DNA of 64,000 nucleotides from positions 1,426,001 through 1,490,000 of the forward strand of contig NZ_AP025464.1 of assembly GCF_024347335.1 (NCBI RefSeq), read 5' to 3'. Within the stretch, counting starts at the first letter, position 1. Each line of letters opens with the position of its first letter. This stretch comes from Vibrio celticus (GTDB taxonomy: Bacteria; Pseudomonadota; Gammaproteobacteria; Enterobacterales; Vibrionaceae). The position numbers and the translations under genes are program-made. The notes under the pieces are model-generated. The model worked only from the letters and a program-made list of their open reading frames with translations. It was not told where the DNA came from and did no database searches. This document shows, in pieces, positions 1 to 8,795 of the stretch.

Positions 1-80
1 AGTAAGACGATGCTCATTCTAAAAAGACGAAATAAATTTCAAAAAGTTATTTCGCCGTTTTGATCATCGTAGCTCGCGGT

Positions 81-1028
81 TTACAGCTGAGGTTCTTGAG
101 TCTTATTAACAATGAGGTCGCGAAGCCATTTGTGGCTTGGTTCAGAATCAAAGTAACGGTGCCAAAGCAGAAACAAACCACCAGGAACCAACTCAATGGG
201 AATCGGCTTCATCACCAGTTCGCCACTCTCAATATAGTCACGAACCGAGTTGTACGGATAACACATCAGCAAGTCGCTTTGCTTGCACAGCTTTACTGCG
301 CTGGTGATGTCCGACACGTTGGCGGCTTTGTTAATTTGGAGCTGTTTGGCTTGCAAGATTTCCAGTAGCAGCCAGTCGCCAACGCCACCGGTCACTAACT
401 GAATATGACGATATTTAAGGAAGGCTTGCAGGTTCCACTCTTCTTGAAGTACTGGGTGATCATTACGCATCAAACACACAGAGTAATCTTGCAGCAACTC
501 GACATGGTTCAGCTCAGCAGGAATGTTTTGAATGTGGGTACTCGCCCTTTCATCGAGCTCAAAAATTCCAATCCCGAAATCGACCTCACGCTTTAGTAAG
601 CGCTTAAAAGTTTCGCTACTCCAAGTTGTGCTGTTTACCGTAATGTTCGGCGCATCTGCTAGCGCGTTAGGCATAAATTTAGGGTAAATCGCGGTATAAG
701 CGGTTTCGACTAGATCGATATTAAAAGTGCGCTCGCTGTCTTTCGGCTCAAAAATGTCCGGCACGGTTAGCTGTTCAACTTGCAGAAGGATCTGATGAAT
801 CTTAGGCGCTAAAGAGGTGGCTTTCGGGGTTGGAAACAGGCCTTTTGACTCACGTTCGAACAGCGGGTCATCAAACAGAGAGCGTAGCTTGGTGAGTTGC
901 TTACTCACCGCAGACTGACTAAGGAATAATCGCTCTGCCGTTTTGCTCACGCTGCGCTCTTCAAGCAACACGTGTAAACACAGCAGTAAATTCATATCAC
1001 ATTTGAGTAAGCTTTTAACATCTACCAT
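81..1028 (-). CDS. LysR-family transcriptional regulator
   Basis: A 315-residue LysR-type DNA-binding regulator. The N-terminal winged helix-turn-helix is clear at about residues 10-70, with the typical stretch SVSKTAERLFLSQSAVSKQL, followed by a substrate-binding effector domain to the end. The ATG has an AAGGAAT Shine-Dalgarno just upstream. It is divergent from adenosine deaminase across 126 bp, the usual arrangement for a LysR regulator and its target, so control of add (or autoregulation) is a fair inference. The inducer is unknown; a purine is possible. Family assignment is secure, the target is not. Confidence 0.9.
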   Translation of the reverse strand: MVDVKSLLKCDMNLLLCLHVLLEERSVSKTAERLFLSQSAVSKQLTKLRSLFDDPLFERESKGLFPTPKATSLAPKIHQILLQVEQLTVPDIFEPKDSERTFNIDLVETAYTAIYPKFMPNALADAPNITVNSTTWSSETFKRLLKREVDFGIGIFELDERASTHIQNIPAELNHVELLQDYSVCLMRNDHPVLQEEWNLQAFLKYRHIQLVTGGVGDWLLLEILQAKQLQINKAANVSDITSAVKLCKQSDLLMCYPYNSVRDYIESGELVMKPIPIELVPGGLFLLWHRYFDSEPSHKWLRDLIVNKTQEPQL

Positions 1029-1113
1029 GATATTCCTTAGATTCAGATTAATGATGACTTTATGTCACTTTAAATCATATCACAAACTTGTTAATTTAAG
1101 CCCATGTAACCTA

Positions 1114-1128
1114 TGAGTTAATAACTCA
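1114..1128. promoter_or_regulatory. 15-bp perfect palindrome between LysR gene and add
   Basis: TGAGTTAATAACTCA is a perfect dyad around a central A, lying 27 bp before the add start codon in the divergent promoter region. LysR-type regulators bind short AT-rich dyads, so this is a natural operator candidate. It is inferred from position and symmetry only. Confidence 0.45.
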
Positions 1129-1154
1129 AAAAATAATAAACCTAAGGAATACTC

Positions 1155-2153
1155 ATGAACTTTCTAGCACTCCCTAAGATTGATCTGCACTGCCACCTAG
1201 ACGGAAGCGTTCGTCCAGACACCATTATTGATCTGGCGAAACAGTACGGAATCGAACTTCCAGAAGACCGTGAAGCGGTAGTAAAGTCTCTAACAGTGCC
1301 TGAAGATTGCAAAAACCTTGATGAGTACCTAGCTTGCTTTAGCCTGCCACTGCAAGTGATGCAAACGGAAGAAGCTATTGAGCGTATCTCTTTTGAGCTT
1401 TACGAAGACGCGGCACTAGAGAACGTTAAATACCTAGAAGTTCGTTTTGCACCGATTCTTCACGTAAACAAGGGCTTGTCTCTTGATGCGATCATCGCAA
1501 GTGCGGTTAAAGGCATGAAGCGTGCAGAAGAGAAATACGACATCAAGGGCAACTACATCATGTCTGTACTTCGTATGTTCCCTAAAGATTCAATCAAAGA
1601 CGTGATCGATGCAGGTAAGCCATACCTAGGTAAAGGTGTGGTTGCGTTTGATATTGCTGGCGGTGAAAAGCCGGGCTTCTGCGCTGAATTCCCTGAGTAC
1701 ACGCAATACGCGATCGAAAAAGGCTACCGTGTGACAGTTCACGCAGGTGAGCAATGGCATGGTCAGAACGTTTACGATGCAGTGACTCTGCTAGATGCTG
1801 AACGTATCGGCCACGGTGTTCACATCCAAGGTAACGAAGACGCATACAACATCGTTAAAGAGAAGCAGGTTGCGCTTGAAACTTGCCCAACAAGTAACGT
1901 GCAAACTAAATGTATTCACAAATTCAGCGACCACCCAATTGCTGAATTCAAGAAAGACGGCATCGTTGTAACGATCAACACAGACAACCGTACTGTGTCG
2001 AACACAACCATGACTAACGAAGTGAAGCGTGTATGTGAAACGTTCGGTCTAACACAAGAAGACTACGCAGAGATCTACAAGTACTCTGTAGAGAGCGCTT
2101 TTGCTTCAGACGAAGTGAAGAAGCACCTAATGGGTTTCGTTGAGCAAATCTAA
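1155..2153 (+). CDS. add: adenosine deaminase
   Basis: Zinc hydrolase converting adenosine and deoxyadenosine to inosine forms plus ammonia (purine salvage, cytoplasm). At 332 residues it has the usual family length. The metal-binding HxH is in KIDLHCHLDGSVRP near residues 8-20. Further signatures are HAGE (zinc His and nearby residues, about 197-200), RIGHGV (catalytic His, about 217-222), TCPTSN, and NTDNRTVSNT carrying the catalytic/metal aspartate late in the protein. An AAGGAAT ribosome site precedes the ATG. It is monocistronic and followed by a strong hairpin terminator. Confidence 0.96.
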   Translation: MNFLALPKIDLHCHLDGSVRPDTIIDLAKQYGIELPEDREAVVKSLTVPEDCKNLDEYLACFSLPLQVMQTEEAIERISFELYEDAALENVKYLEVRFAPILHVNKGLSLDAIIASAVKGMKRAEEKYDIKGNYIMSVLRMFPKDSIKDVIDAGKPYLGKGVVAFDIAGGEKPGFCAEFPEYTQYAIEKGYRVTVHAGEQWHGQNVYDAVTLLDAERIGHGVHIQGNEDAYNIVKEKQVALETCPTSNVQTKCIHKFSDHPIAEFKKDGIVVTINTDNRTVSNTTMTNEVKRVCETFGLTQEDYAEIYKYSVESAFASDEVKKHLMGFVEQI

Positions 2154-2189
2154 TTTGAGCAATCTTGATTGCTAAGTAGAAAAACAGGA

Positions 2190-2219
2190 AGAGAAAGGCT
2201 TAGGCTTTTCTCTTTTTTT
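2190..2219 (+). terminator. Rho-independent terminator of add
   Basis: A 10-bp stem (AGAGAAAGGC with GCTTTTCTCT, one G-U pair), a TTAG loop and a run of seven T lie about 40 bp after the add stop. Confidence 0.85.
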
Positions 2220-2257
2220 ATGTCCAATTATCCGTATTCTAATACCCATGTTGACTA

Positions 2258-3140
2258 GGGCGTGTTGATCTTTGCTGTACATTTCGCGTTCAACAATACA
2301 TCGGTAGCCACATTAACATGAATGCCAGCGATAACATGCTGGCATAATTCCTTTCTAGCTTGTCATATCTACTTGAAATAGCTCGATAATGCTTAATTCT
2401 CCCAAAGGCATTTTCGACCAAGTGACGATACTTGTATAAACACCAATCCATACTGTCTTTGTCTATATCTTGTCCGTAATTGCGTTTAGCAATTACCGTT
2501 TCTCCGCCACGTTCCTTAACAAAAATACGGAAAGGTTCGCTGTCATATCCTTTATCACAAACGATGGTATTAACTTCATCGAGTTGCTCAACTAAGCTTT
2601 CGGCATGCACTATATCGTGGCGTTGTCCCTCTGATAAATCAAAGCAAATCGGCAGGCCACCACTATCTACGGCTAAGTGAATTTTGGTTGAGTTGCCCCC
2701 GCGACTTTTTCCTATTTGCTCTGAACTTTCAGTAGCTGCACCTGTACTATGCTGATGTGCTCTAACTATAGAGCCATCAAGAAATACCCATTCAAAATCA
2801 GCCATGTTAGATAAGCTTTTGAAAAGATTATCTAAAATCCCTTTCTTTGACCAAAGATTAAATCGTCTGTAAACGGTACTCCACTCTCCGAACTCAGAGG
2901 GTAGATCTCGCCAAGGAATACCTGTTCTCATTCGATAAAGTATTCCTTCAAATGTCATTCGATGTTCAGTTTTATCGTAAATACGACCTGTACTTTTCAT
3001 AACTTGGAGTAGCAGTTCCCAGCGAATATCAGTTAGCATTGTTCTTGGCATGGTATTGGTTATGGTTTTACTTTTGGCGAAGCAAATTATAACTCTTTAC
3101 CATGCTGTTCAAAAAACACTCACGAAAGATCAACACGCCC
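2258..3140 (-). mobile_element. IS5-family insertion sequence, intact
   Basis: An 883-bp element whose ends match as inverted repeats: GGGCGTGTTGATCTTT at the left, and its reverse complement ending in CACGCCC at the right. It is flanked on each side by TA (within CTA...TAG), consistent with the 2-bp TA duplication of the IS427 subgroup, although a 4-bp CTAG reading is possible. It carries a single full-length transposase. Removing it joins the left flank GTTGACTA to GTCTTTAG between add and nhaD. Confidence 0.9.
2290..3051 (-). CDS. IS5-family transposase
   Basis: A DDE transposase of 253 residues. The N-terminal half has the family's insertion-element domain (GILYRMRTGIPWRDLP). The catalytic triad is visible: Asp in FLDGSIVRAHQH, Asp in VCDKGYDSEPF, and Glu in RHLVENAFGRIKHYRAISSRYDK. 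The reading frame is uninterrupted and spans nearly the whole element, so it may be active. Subgroup assignment (IS427-like) rests on the apparent TA duplication. It occupies the spacer between add and nhaD and does not interrupt either gene. Confidence 0.94.
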   Translation of the reverse strand: MPRTMLTDIRWELLLQVMKSTGRIYDKTEHRMTFEGILYRMRTGIPWRDLPSEFGEWSTVYRRFNLWSKKGILDNLFKSLSNMADFEWVFLDGSIVRAHQHSTGAATESSEQIGKSRGGNSTKIHLAVDSGGLPICFDLSEGQRHDIVHAESLVEQLDEVNTIVCDKGYDSEPFRIFVKERGGETVIAKRNYGQDIDKDSMDWCLYKYRHLVENAFGRIKHYRAISSRYDKLERNYASMLSLAFMLMWLPMYC

Positions 3141-3332
3141 TAGTCTTTAGTCTTTAACTTAAGTGTACAAGACAGTAATCTTGAGCATGTAAGACCGTAT
3201 TTCGTTCACATCACAGTCTATTCCTTTCATTATAATCTATTGAATTATTAAGATATCTATCACACTGCACATGGTTATTTAGGTCTACGCTTTTACCCGT
3301 GTTAATAACTTATTAACTTCGGAGCGTAATCC

Positions 3333-4772
3333 ATGTTAGGTATCCAGCTTTCTGCTGTTCTCTCTTTGTTACTCTTTTCTACGGTAGCAGGTGCTGCCAC
3401 TTCTCAGTTGGGAGAACCACTCAAGCTCACCAGCTCATTTGCTGGTTACCTATCCCTGACCATTTTCGTTGTTGCCTATATAGTGGTGATGATGGAAGAG
3501 TACCTAAAGCTCCGAAAATCCAAGCCTGTGTTACTTGCGGCAGGCCTGATCTGGATAATTATTGGTTTTACCTACCAAGAACACAACCTCGTTGACGTCG
3601 CCAAACAAGCACTCGAACACAACTTATTGGAATACGCTGAACTGTTACTTTTCCTACTCGTCGCCATGACCTACATCAGCGCCATGGAAGAGAGAAGACT
3701 GTTTGATGCACTGCAAGCGTGGATGGTGGGCAAAGGCTTTAATTTCCGCTCTCTGTTCTGGCTAACCGGTATTCTGGCCTTCTTTATCTCACCGATCGCC
3801 GACAACCTCACTACAGCTCTATTGATGTGCGCCGTGGTTCTGAAAGTTGCAGGATCTAACCCTAAATTCGTTAACCTAGCGTGCGTGAACATCGTGATAG
3901 CCGCAAACGCTGGCGGCGCATTCAGCCCATTCGGTGACATCACAACGCTAATGGTATGGCAGGCTGGCTATGTGAGCTTCAGTGAATTCATTCCCTTGTT
4001 TATCCCTTCAGTGATGAATTACCTCGTCCCAGCCCTGATCATGTCTTACTTTGTTCCCACAACTCAACCTGACACGGTTCATCAGCACGTTGAATTAAAA
4101 CGCGGTGCAAGACGCATCGTGTTCCTATTCATAATGACCATCGGCACTGCGGTTGCTTTCCATGCCGTACTCCACTTCCCTCCTGTGATGGGGATGATGA
4201 TGGGGCTCGCCTACCTGCAGTTCTTTGGTTATTACTTACGTAAGACTTTACCCAACTCACTCGCGAAGAAAAAAGCGGTGGCGATCGCCAACAATGATGA
4301 GGGGACATTGAAGCGACTCGGTTCTGTTGTGCCCTTTGATGTATTTCGTAGAGTGTCGCATGCCGAATGGGACACGTTGCTGTTCTTCTACGGCGTGGTA
4401 ATGTGTGTCGGTGGCTTGAGTCTGCTTGGATACTTGGAGCTTGCCTCTGGCGTGATGTATAGCCAATGGGATCCAATTTGGGCCAACGTCATGGTGGGGA
4501 TCTTATCGGCTATTGTCGATAACATTCCGGTGATGTTTGCCGTGTTATCGATGGAACCTCAAATGTCGATGGGTAACTGGCTACTGATCACCTTAACCGC
4601 AGGCGTTGGCGGCAGCTTATTGTCTATTGGTAGTGCGGCAGGTGTGGCGTTAATGGGGGCGGCGCATGGAAAATACACCTTCTTTGGACACTTGAAATGG
4701 ATGCCAGTGATCATGATTGGCTATGCCGTCAGCATCGCGGCTCACCTATGGCTTAATGGTGGGCTTTTCTAA
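3333..4772 (+). CDS. nhaD: Na+/H+ antiporter NhaD
   Basis: Inner-membrane sodium-proton antiporter used for Na+ extrusion at high salt or alkaline pH. At 479 residues with about a dozen hydrophobic segments it fits the NhaD family. An N-terminal signal-like segment is followed by SPIADNLTTALLMCAVV (around residue 150) and, late in the protein, ILSAIVDNIPVMFAVLSM; these paired half-repeat motifs carry the transport aspartates and asparagines typical of NhaD. A GGAG ribosome site lies about 9 bp before the ATG. The IS5 element lies roughly 190 bp upstream and could affect its promoter. It is convergent with the following lipoprotein gene with only 14 bp between them. Confidence 0.93.
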   Translation: MLGIQLSAVLSLLLFSTVAGAATSQLGEPLKLTSSFAGYLSLTIFVVAYIVVMMEEYLKLRKSKPVLLAAGLIWIIIGFTYQEHNLVDVAKQALEHNLLEYAELLLFLLVAMTYISAMEERRLFDALQAWMVGKGFNFRSLFWLTGILAFFISPIADNLTTALLMCAVVLKVAGSNPKFVNLACVNIVIAANAGGAFSPFGDITTLMVWQAGYVSFSEFIPLFIPSVMNYLVPALIMSYFVPTTQPDTVHQHVELKRGARRIVFLFIMTIGTAVAFHAVLHFPPVMGMMMGLAYLQFFGYYLRKTLPNSLAKKKAVAIANNDEGTLKRLGSVVPFDVFRRVSHAEWDTLLFFYGVVMCVGGLSLLGYLELASGVMYSQWDPIWANVMVGILSAIVDNIPVMFAVLSMEPQMSMGNWLLITLTAGVGGSLLSIGSAAGVALMGAAHGKYTFFGHLKWMPVIMIGYAVSIAAHLWLNGGLF

Positions 4773-4786
4773 TTCGGAGATCTTTT

Positions 4787-5173
4787 CTAGTTCGAACTGT
4801 CTTTCAGAGGCTCATCTACAAGTGTCCAGACGTTACTCAATTGTATTGCTGGGCATTGGTTGCAAGTTAACATCTCGCCCTGATGTTGAATGCGCATCAC
4901 GAGTCTAGAGTCAGTTCGGCTGCTTCCAGAATTGAACTCAATGGTGATCAAGTCATCATCAATACGATAGGTTCGAGTCACGGAATTGTCCGTTGTTTGA
5001 TAAGTCACTTGCCCGGATTCAAAAAGTAGATAACTGTCATTATCTGCGTTCTCATACATACCTTTGAACAGAGCAAGCTGTGGAACCTCGAAAGGTCGGC
5101 TGGTATCAGTTAAACAACCTGTCAGCAATAATGCAGAGCTGCAGCCAGATATAAGTAACGGGAATCCATTCAT
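4787..5173 (-). CDS. small lipoprotein of unknown function
   Basis: A 128-residue protein with a short signal peptide ending in a lipobox, LLTGC, with the lipidated Cys at position 20. The mature part is hydrophilic with a C-x-x-C pair (CNQCPA) near residue 103. The central part looks like a small beta-rich domain (GMYENADNDSYLLFESGQV). I do not recognise the family. It is monocistronic and convergent with nhaD. Confidence 0.7.
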   Translation of the reverse strand: MNGFPLLISGCSSALLLTGCLTDTSRPFEVPQLALFKGMYENADNDSYLLFESGQVTYQTTDNSVTRTYRIDDDLITIEFNSGSSRTDSRLVMRIQHQGEMLTCNQCPAIQLSNVWTLVDEPLKDSSN

Positions 5174-5343
5174 TTGGGCATCCTTGCCTAGAGAACATAG
5201 TCAAATAATATGCAACCAAATCAATACTTTCCAGAAAGCGTTGATTTTAATGCAAAGTCACATTTTAAGAACCACTCGCCTTCATCATAAGTAGTACGTG
5301 ATCCTCGTCCAGCATCTCGACAGGCTCATTGCCAAATCGCTTG

Positions 5344-5826
5344 CTAGTCTTGCTCTCTTCCTTCTATCACCAATAAGCGCTGTTTGCGTTCTACGCCACC
5401 TGCATAACCCGTCAGCTTGCCATTTTTGCCAATCACACGGTGACACGGCACAATCACAGAAACCGGATTTTTGCCATTCGCTAAGCCAACAGCACGAACG
5501 GCTTTCGGATTACCTATCGCATCAGCCAGTTGTGCATAGCTCCAAGTCTCTCCATAAGGAATGGTAGTCAGCGCCTGCCAAACCGACTGCTGAAATGGAG
5601 TGCCTTTGGCTGCGATCGGCACAGAAAATTGGATAGCTTCGCCTGAGAAATAACGATTAAGCTGCTCGATAGCCAATGCAAAGATCGGAAAGCTATCTTC
5701 TTGAACACCCAACTGTTCCGGCTTGGTGGTATATGTTTCAAACCAAAGGCCGAGCAAGCCCTCATTGTTCGCCTGTAAAGTTACGGTTCCCAATGGGCTC
5801 TCATAATATGTAAAACGGTTAGCCAT
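5344..5826 (-). CDS. ogt: methylated-DNA--protein-cysteine S-methyltransferase (Ogt type)
   Basis: Transfers alkyl groups from O6-alkylguanine (and O4-alkylthymine) to its own cysteine; a suicide repair protein. The active-site motif IVPCHRVIGKNGKLTGYAGG is present near the C-terminus, and the start of the winged helix (PFQQSVWQALTTIPYGETWSY) is just before it. The frame is open 35 codons further upstream, but the ATG at 5826 has an AGGAG site about 6-7 bp away and gives MANRFTYYESPLG, the usual family N-terminus, with 160 residues. It lies 62 bp behind the AlkA fusion gene in the same direction, so the pair probably forms an alkylation-repair operon. Confidence 0.93.
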   Translation of the reverse strand: MANRFTYYESPLGTVTLQANNEGLLGLWFETYTTKPEQLGVQEDSFPIFALAIEQLNRYFSGEAIQFSVPIAAKGTPFQQSVWQALTTIPYGETWSYAQLADAIGNPKAVRAVGLANGKNPVSVIVPCHRVIGKNGKLTGYAGGVERKQRLLVIEGREQD

Positions 5827-5888
5827 AATATCTCCTAGCGTGGTACTGCAAATGTTTGTGGATTGCTCATGTTCGCGGGTTGCTTCTA

Positions 5889-7265
5889 TTAAGACTGATT
5901 CCAGCAATGGAACGTGGCGTAGCTCCCCCAAGGTGAAACACTCTCTGTATTAATGGCAGGTCGATGCTCAATAAACTTCTTCACTACCAAATCACCAACC
6001 AACAAGTGGTTAGGCTCGCTTAACCCGCGAAGCAGCGCGTATTGAATTGTCCAAGGCCCAATGCCTTTTAGCTCAATCCATTTAGAAGGATGCTCAGTTT
6101 CATTGTCGACCATGTATTCGGCAAAACGCTTTAGGGTCTCTTTGCGGCTTCCCGGCATTCTTAAAAAGCTAACATCGGCCTCCGCTATCTGCTTAGGCGT
6201 TGGGAAATACGCTTTCTCGGATGCATCAGAAAGCTCTTTAACCAATAAGTTGAGCTGGCCAATCGCTGCGATTACCGAGACTTGCTGCCCGAGGATCGCT
6301 CTCACTCCGGCTTCCCAAGCACTCCACACGCCAGGAATACGGATGCCACTCTTAGCCACCAAGTTAGGATCGATAGTCGTAAAAAAAGCTTCGACTTTGG
6401 CGATGTCGACATCAAGATCGAACATACGGCGGATATTCGCAATCAAGCTTCTTAACTGGCTTATATCGTCCAACTCAAATTCAATATCCAAGCGGTTCTC
6501 TTTGGCTAAAGTCGCCTTGAACCAACCCTTTGACCCGTTCACATTTACCGAACGCTGATAATAATCTTCGCCAACATCTTCTAAGCCCTCAATCATTCTT
6601 CGTCGATAAAACCCCAACAAGTGATTCCAATCTAAGGGTCCATGAAAACCAAGCTGAATATCATTACGCAGGGTGTCACTTGGCTTGGCTCGCCTAATTT
6701 GGGTTGGCGAAAGCTGCAGCTCTTTTTGAAAGGCATCATTAAAACGGCGCGTACTATTGAAGCCACTAGCAAAGCCGACATCCGTAATGCTCATGCTGCT
6801 GGTGTGCAGCAACTGCTTGGCGAACATCAGTTGGCTGTACAGACTATATTGCTTGGGTGACACACCGATGTAATTTTCGAATAAGGTTCGTAAGTAACGA
6901 TCTGAAATACCTAGCCGCGTTGCAAGGTCGACGATAGATCCTGAATTCAGTGCGCCATTATCAATCAACTGCATCGCACGCAAGAAAGTGGTTTCGACGC
7001 CCTTCCATGCTGGCGAAAAAGGCGCGCTGTCTGGTCGGCAACGTAAACAAGGACGATACCCCGCTTTCAATGCTTGAGCTTGATGGGAAAAATATTCGAC
7101 GTTTTCTTCTTTGGGCGGACTTGCTGGGCAAATCGGGCGACAAAAAATTCCTGTCGTTTTCACCGCTGTAAAAAACATCCCATCAAAGCGAGCATCTCGC
7201 GCATATCGAGCCAAATGGCACTGTTCACTGGTTAAGGTGCTGTTGTGATTGATCTTTTTCGACAT
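5889..7265 (-). CDS. alkA: Ada-N / AraC / AlkA fusion: 3-methyladenine DNA glycosylase 2 with regulatory N-terminus
   Basis: A three-part 458-residue protein. Residues about 15-80 form the Ada-type zinc methylphosphotriester domain, with four cysteines at 42, 46, 73 and 76 (GIFCRPICPASPP and RPCLRCRPDS). Residues about 90-195 form an AraC-type helix-turn-helix (SITDVGFASGFNSTRRFNDAF). The rest is an AlkA glycosylase with helix-hairpin-helix LKGIGPWTIQYALLRG and the catalytic aspartate in LVGDLVVKK. It lacks the C-terminal O6-methyltransferase of E. coli Ada, which is supplied by the neighbouring ogt. Inferred role: methyl-activated regulator and base-excision enzyme in one chain, likely autoregulating both genes. 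Confidence 0.93.
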   Translation of the reverse strand: MSKKINHNSTLTSEQCHLARYARDARFDGMFFTAVKTTGIFCRPICPASPPKEENVEYFSHQAQALKAGYRPCLRCRPDSAPFSPAWKGVETTFLRAMQLIDNGALNSGSIVDLATRLGISDRYLRTLFENYIGVSPKQYSLYSQLMFAKQLLHTSSMSITDVGFASGFNSTRRFNDAFQKELQLSPTQIRRAKPSDTLRNDIQLGFHGPLDWNHLLGFYRRRMIEGLEDVGEDYYQRSVNVNGSKGWFKATLAKENRLDIEFELDDISQLRSLIANIRRMFDLDVDIAKVEAFFTTIDPNLVAKSGIRIPGVWSAWEAGVRAILGQQVSVIAAIGQLNLLVKELSDASEKAYFPTPKQIAEADVSFLRMPGSRKETLKRFAEYMVDNETEHPSKWIELKGIGPWTIQYALLRGLSEPNHLLVGDLVVKKFIEHRPAINTESVSPWGSYATFHCWNQS

Positions 7266-7442
7266 GCCGTACTCTTCCCATTTACCATAGCGTTTGATCC
7301 GATACCTAAAAGTTTACCGTGAACCACCATTGTCGCTAGCCACTTTCGGAAGCGAAGGTCAGATAAATCACAAAAAAGGGTTTTAATTTTATTAAATTCG
7401 ACTAAATTTAACCTAGAGAAGGCAATCTTCTCACGACGTCAA

Positions 7443-7481
7443 CGATCGGTACTTAGCACGCCAAGATGCAGAGACCGATCG
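7443..7481 (+). repeat. 8-bp inverted repeat in the leader of a small gene
   Basis: CGATCGGT and ACCGATCG are perfectly complementary, 23 bp apart, and end 26 bp before the small ORF start at 7508. Any transcript starting upstream would fold this as a leader hairpin; it could also be a DNA operator in the region divergent from alkA. Confidence 0.4.
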
Positions 7482-7507
7482 AATATAAATATAAAAAGGA
7501 AAAGGCT

Positions 7508-7711
7508 ATGGTTCTTCACACGTGTCGTATTGTTTTATCAAACCAACAGGTTCTCACCAGTCAATCAGTCGAGCAGTCTCTAAGCTTTCTTGAAGACAAA
7601 GCGGACAACGGGATTTCTATGATTGAGATTGACGCAACGGATGGCAGTCAAATCCATTCGTACATGTCACACTCTCTTGAAGAGTCTATTGAGAATCTAA
7701 TGAACCTATAA
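7508..7711 (+). CDS. small conserved-looking protein of unknown function
   Basis: A 67-residue protein (MVLHTCRIVLSNQQVLTS...), slightly acidic, with a possible beta-strand start and a helical C-terminus (HSLEESIENLMNL). The ATG at 7508 has an AAAAGGAAAAGG purine run directly upstream, better than the in-frame ATG at 7466. It is transcribed away from alkA and followed by a strong hairpin terminator, which supports it being a real gene. No family recognised. Confidence 0.6.
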   Translation: MVLHTCRIVLSNQQVLTSQSVEQSLSFLEDKADNGISMIEIDATDGSQIHSYMSHSLEESIENLMNL

Positions 7712-7828
7712 GTGTGTTAACACTATAGAGCCTTAAAATAGGGCTAGATATACCAGGCTTAAACGATTTTATTGGAATGAGAAACGATCTCTAGTTCCGA
7801 AAAGAAGTACATCTCTGGTTTAAAACAA

Positions 7829-7862
7829 AAATGGCTCCTAACTAATTAGGAGCCATTTTTTA
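7829..7862. terminator. bidirectional terminator between the small gene and hdfR
   Basis: A stem of ATGGCTCCTA and TAGGAGCCAT with short loop ACTAAT is flanked by A-run and T-run on the two sides, so it can serve both convergent genes. Confidence 0.85.
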
Positions 7863-7904
7863 TTTAACCTAAACAACAAAGCATATTGGTTATAGCAAAT
7901 GCCG

Positions 7905-8795
7905 TTACTCAGGCGCTTGTTCAGCGGCTTGCTGCAATGTGTAAGCCGTCGATGGGTCAATCTCATTAACCAACTTCTCAACCTGCATGATTGCATCAAC
8001 CGAAGTACTGCTTTTACGGTAGCTCAGATAAATTGGGCGATACCAGTCTTCAACCCCTTTCACCTTATGCAGCTGACCCGAATCGATAAAAGGTTCGACT
8101 AGAGACACCGGAAGATACGCACTACCACCTTTCTCTAAAATGAAATCGAGGGCAATACGCGCTGTAGAGGTGCGTAGATAAGGTGCTGGCACTTTAGGGT
8201 GACGTTCTGCGTGTTCAGAACCAAAACGCGTTCCCCAATCTACATACACGTACTTATGTTGGAATACAGATTCCAGATCATCTTGCTGCGTTGATACCAA
8301 CACCAAAACCAAGTCAGCGACTTTTTTACAGTTCAGCTCTTCTGCTTTAATCTGATCGAACGCGAAAGCCATATCTAAGGTTCGTTCTAACAAATTACGG
8401 TTCAGTTGCTCGCGCCCCATCACCTCTGCCATAAAGCCGTAACCACCAAAAGAGTCGGTTACCACACTTAAACAGTTTTGCAGATACGCATCCCAAATAT
8501 TCGGCGTGCCGCCCAGCGTTAACTGCAAGGCTTTACCACTCTCTAACGACAGCTCAAATTTGGCTTGTTGTAGGGTGGACACCATCACTTCGGCATAACC
8601 AATCAAACGTTCACCGGAAGATGTGAGTTTGATGTTATTGCGGTCACGAATGAAGAGCTGAGTATCAAAATAGCCTTCAAGCTGTTTGATCCGCGCACTC
8701 ACCGCCGCTTGTGTTAAATACAAGTTTTCAGCTGCACGCCCAAAATGGCGCACCCTTGCAACCTCAAGAAAGGTTCTAAATACTTTCACATCCAT
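7905..8795 (-). CDS. hdfR: LysR-family regulator HdfR
   Basis: A LysR regulator whose N-terminus (MDVKVFRTFLEVARVRHFGRAAENLYLTQ) closely resembles E. coli HdfR, known there as an H-NS-dependent repressor of flhDC. The helix-turn-helix covers about residues 1-60, followed by an effector domain. I prefer the ATG at 8795 (296 residues), which starts at the family's MD and has a GAG about 9 bp upstream; an ATG three codons earlier is directly abutted by that GAG. The divergent neighbour is maoP, as in E. coli, which strengthens the assignment. Vibrio has no flhDC, so the target here must differ. Confidence 0.87.
   Translation of the reverse strand: MDVKVFRTFLEVARVRHFGRAAENLYLTQAAVSARIKQLEGYFDTQLFIRDRNNIKLTSSGERLIGYAEVMVSTLQQAKFELSLESGKALQLTLGGTPNIWDAYLQNCLSVVTDSFGGYGFMAEVMGREQLNRNLLERTLDMAFAFDQIKAEELNCKKVADLVLVLVSTQQDDLESVFQHKYVYVDWGTRFGSEHAERHPKVPAPYLRTSTARIALDFILEKGGSAYLPVSLVEPFIDSGQLHKVKGVEDWYRPIYLSYRKSSTSVDAIMQVEKLVNEIDPSTAYTLQQAAEQAPE

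Noticed and set aside
5827..5931. N-terminal extension of ogt
   Set aside because: The extra residues are translated from the spacer and the alkA end, and the internal ATG has the better ribosome site.
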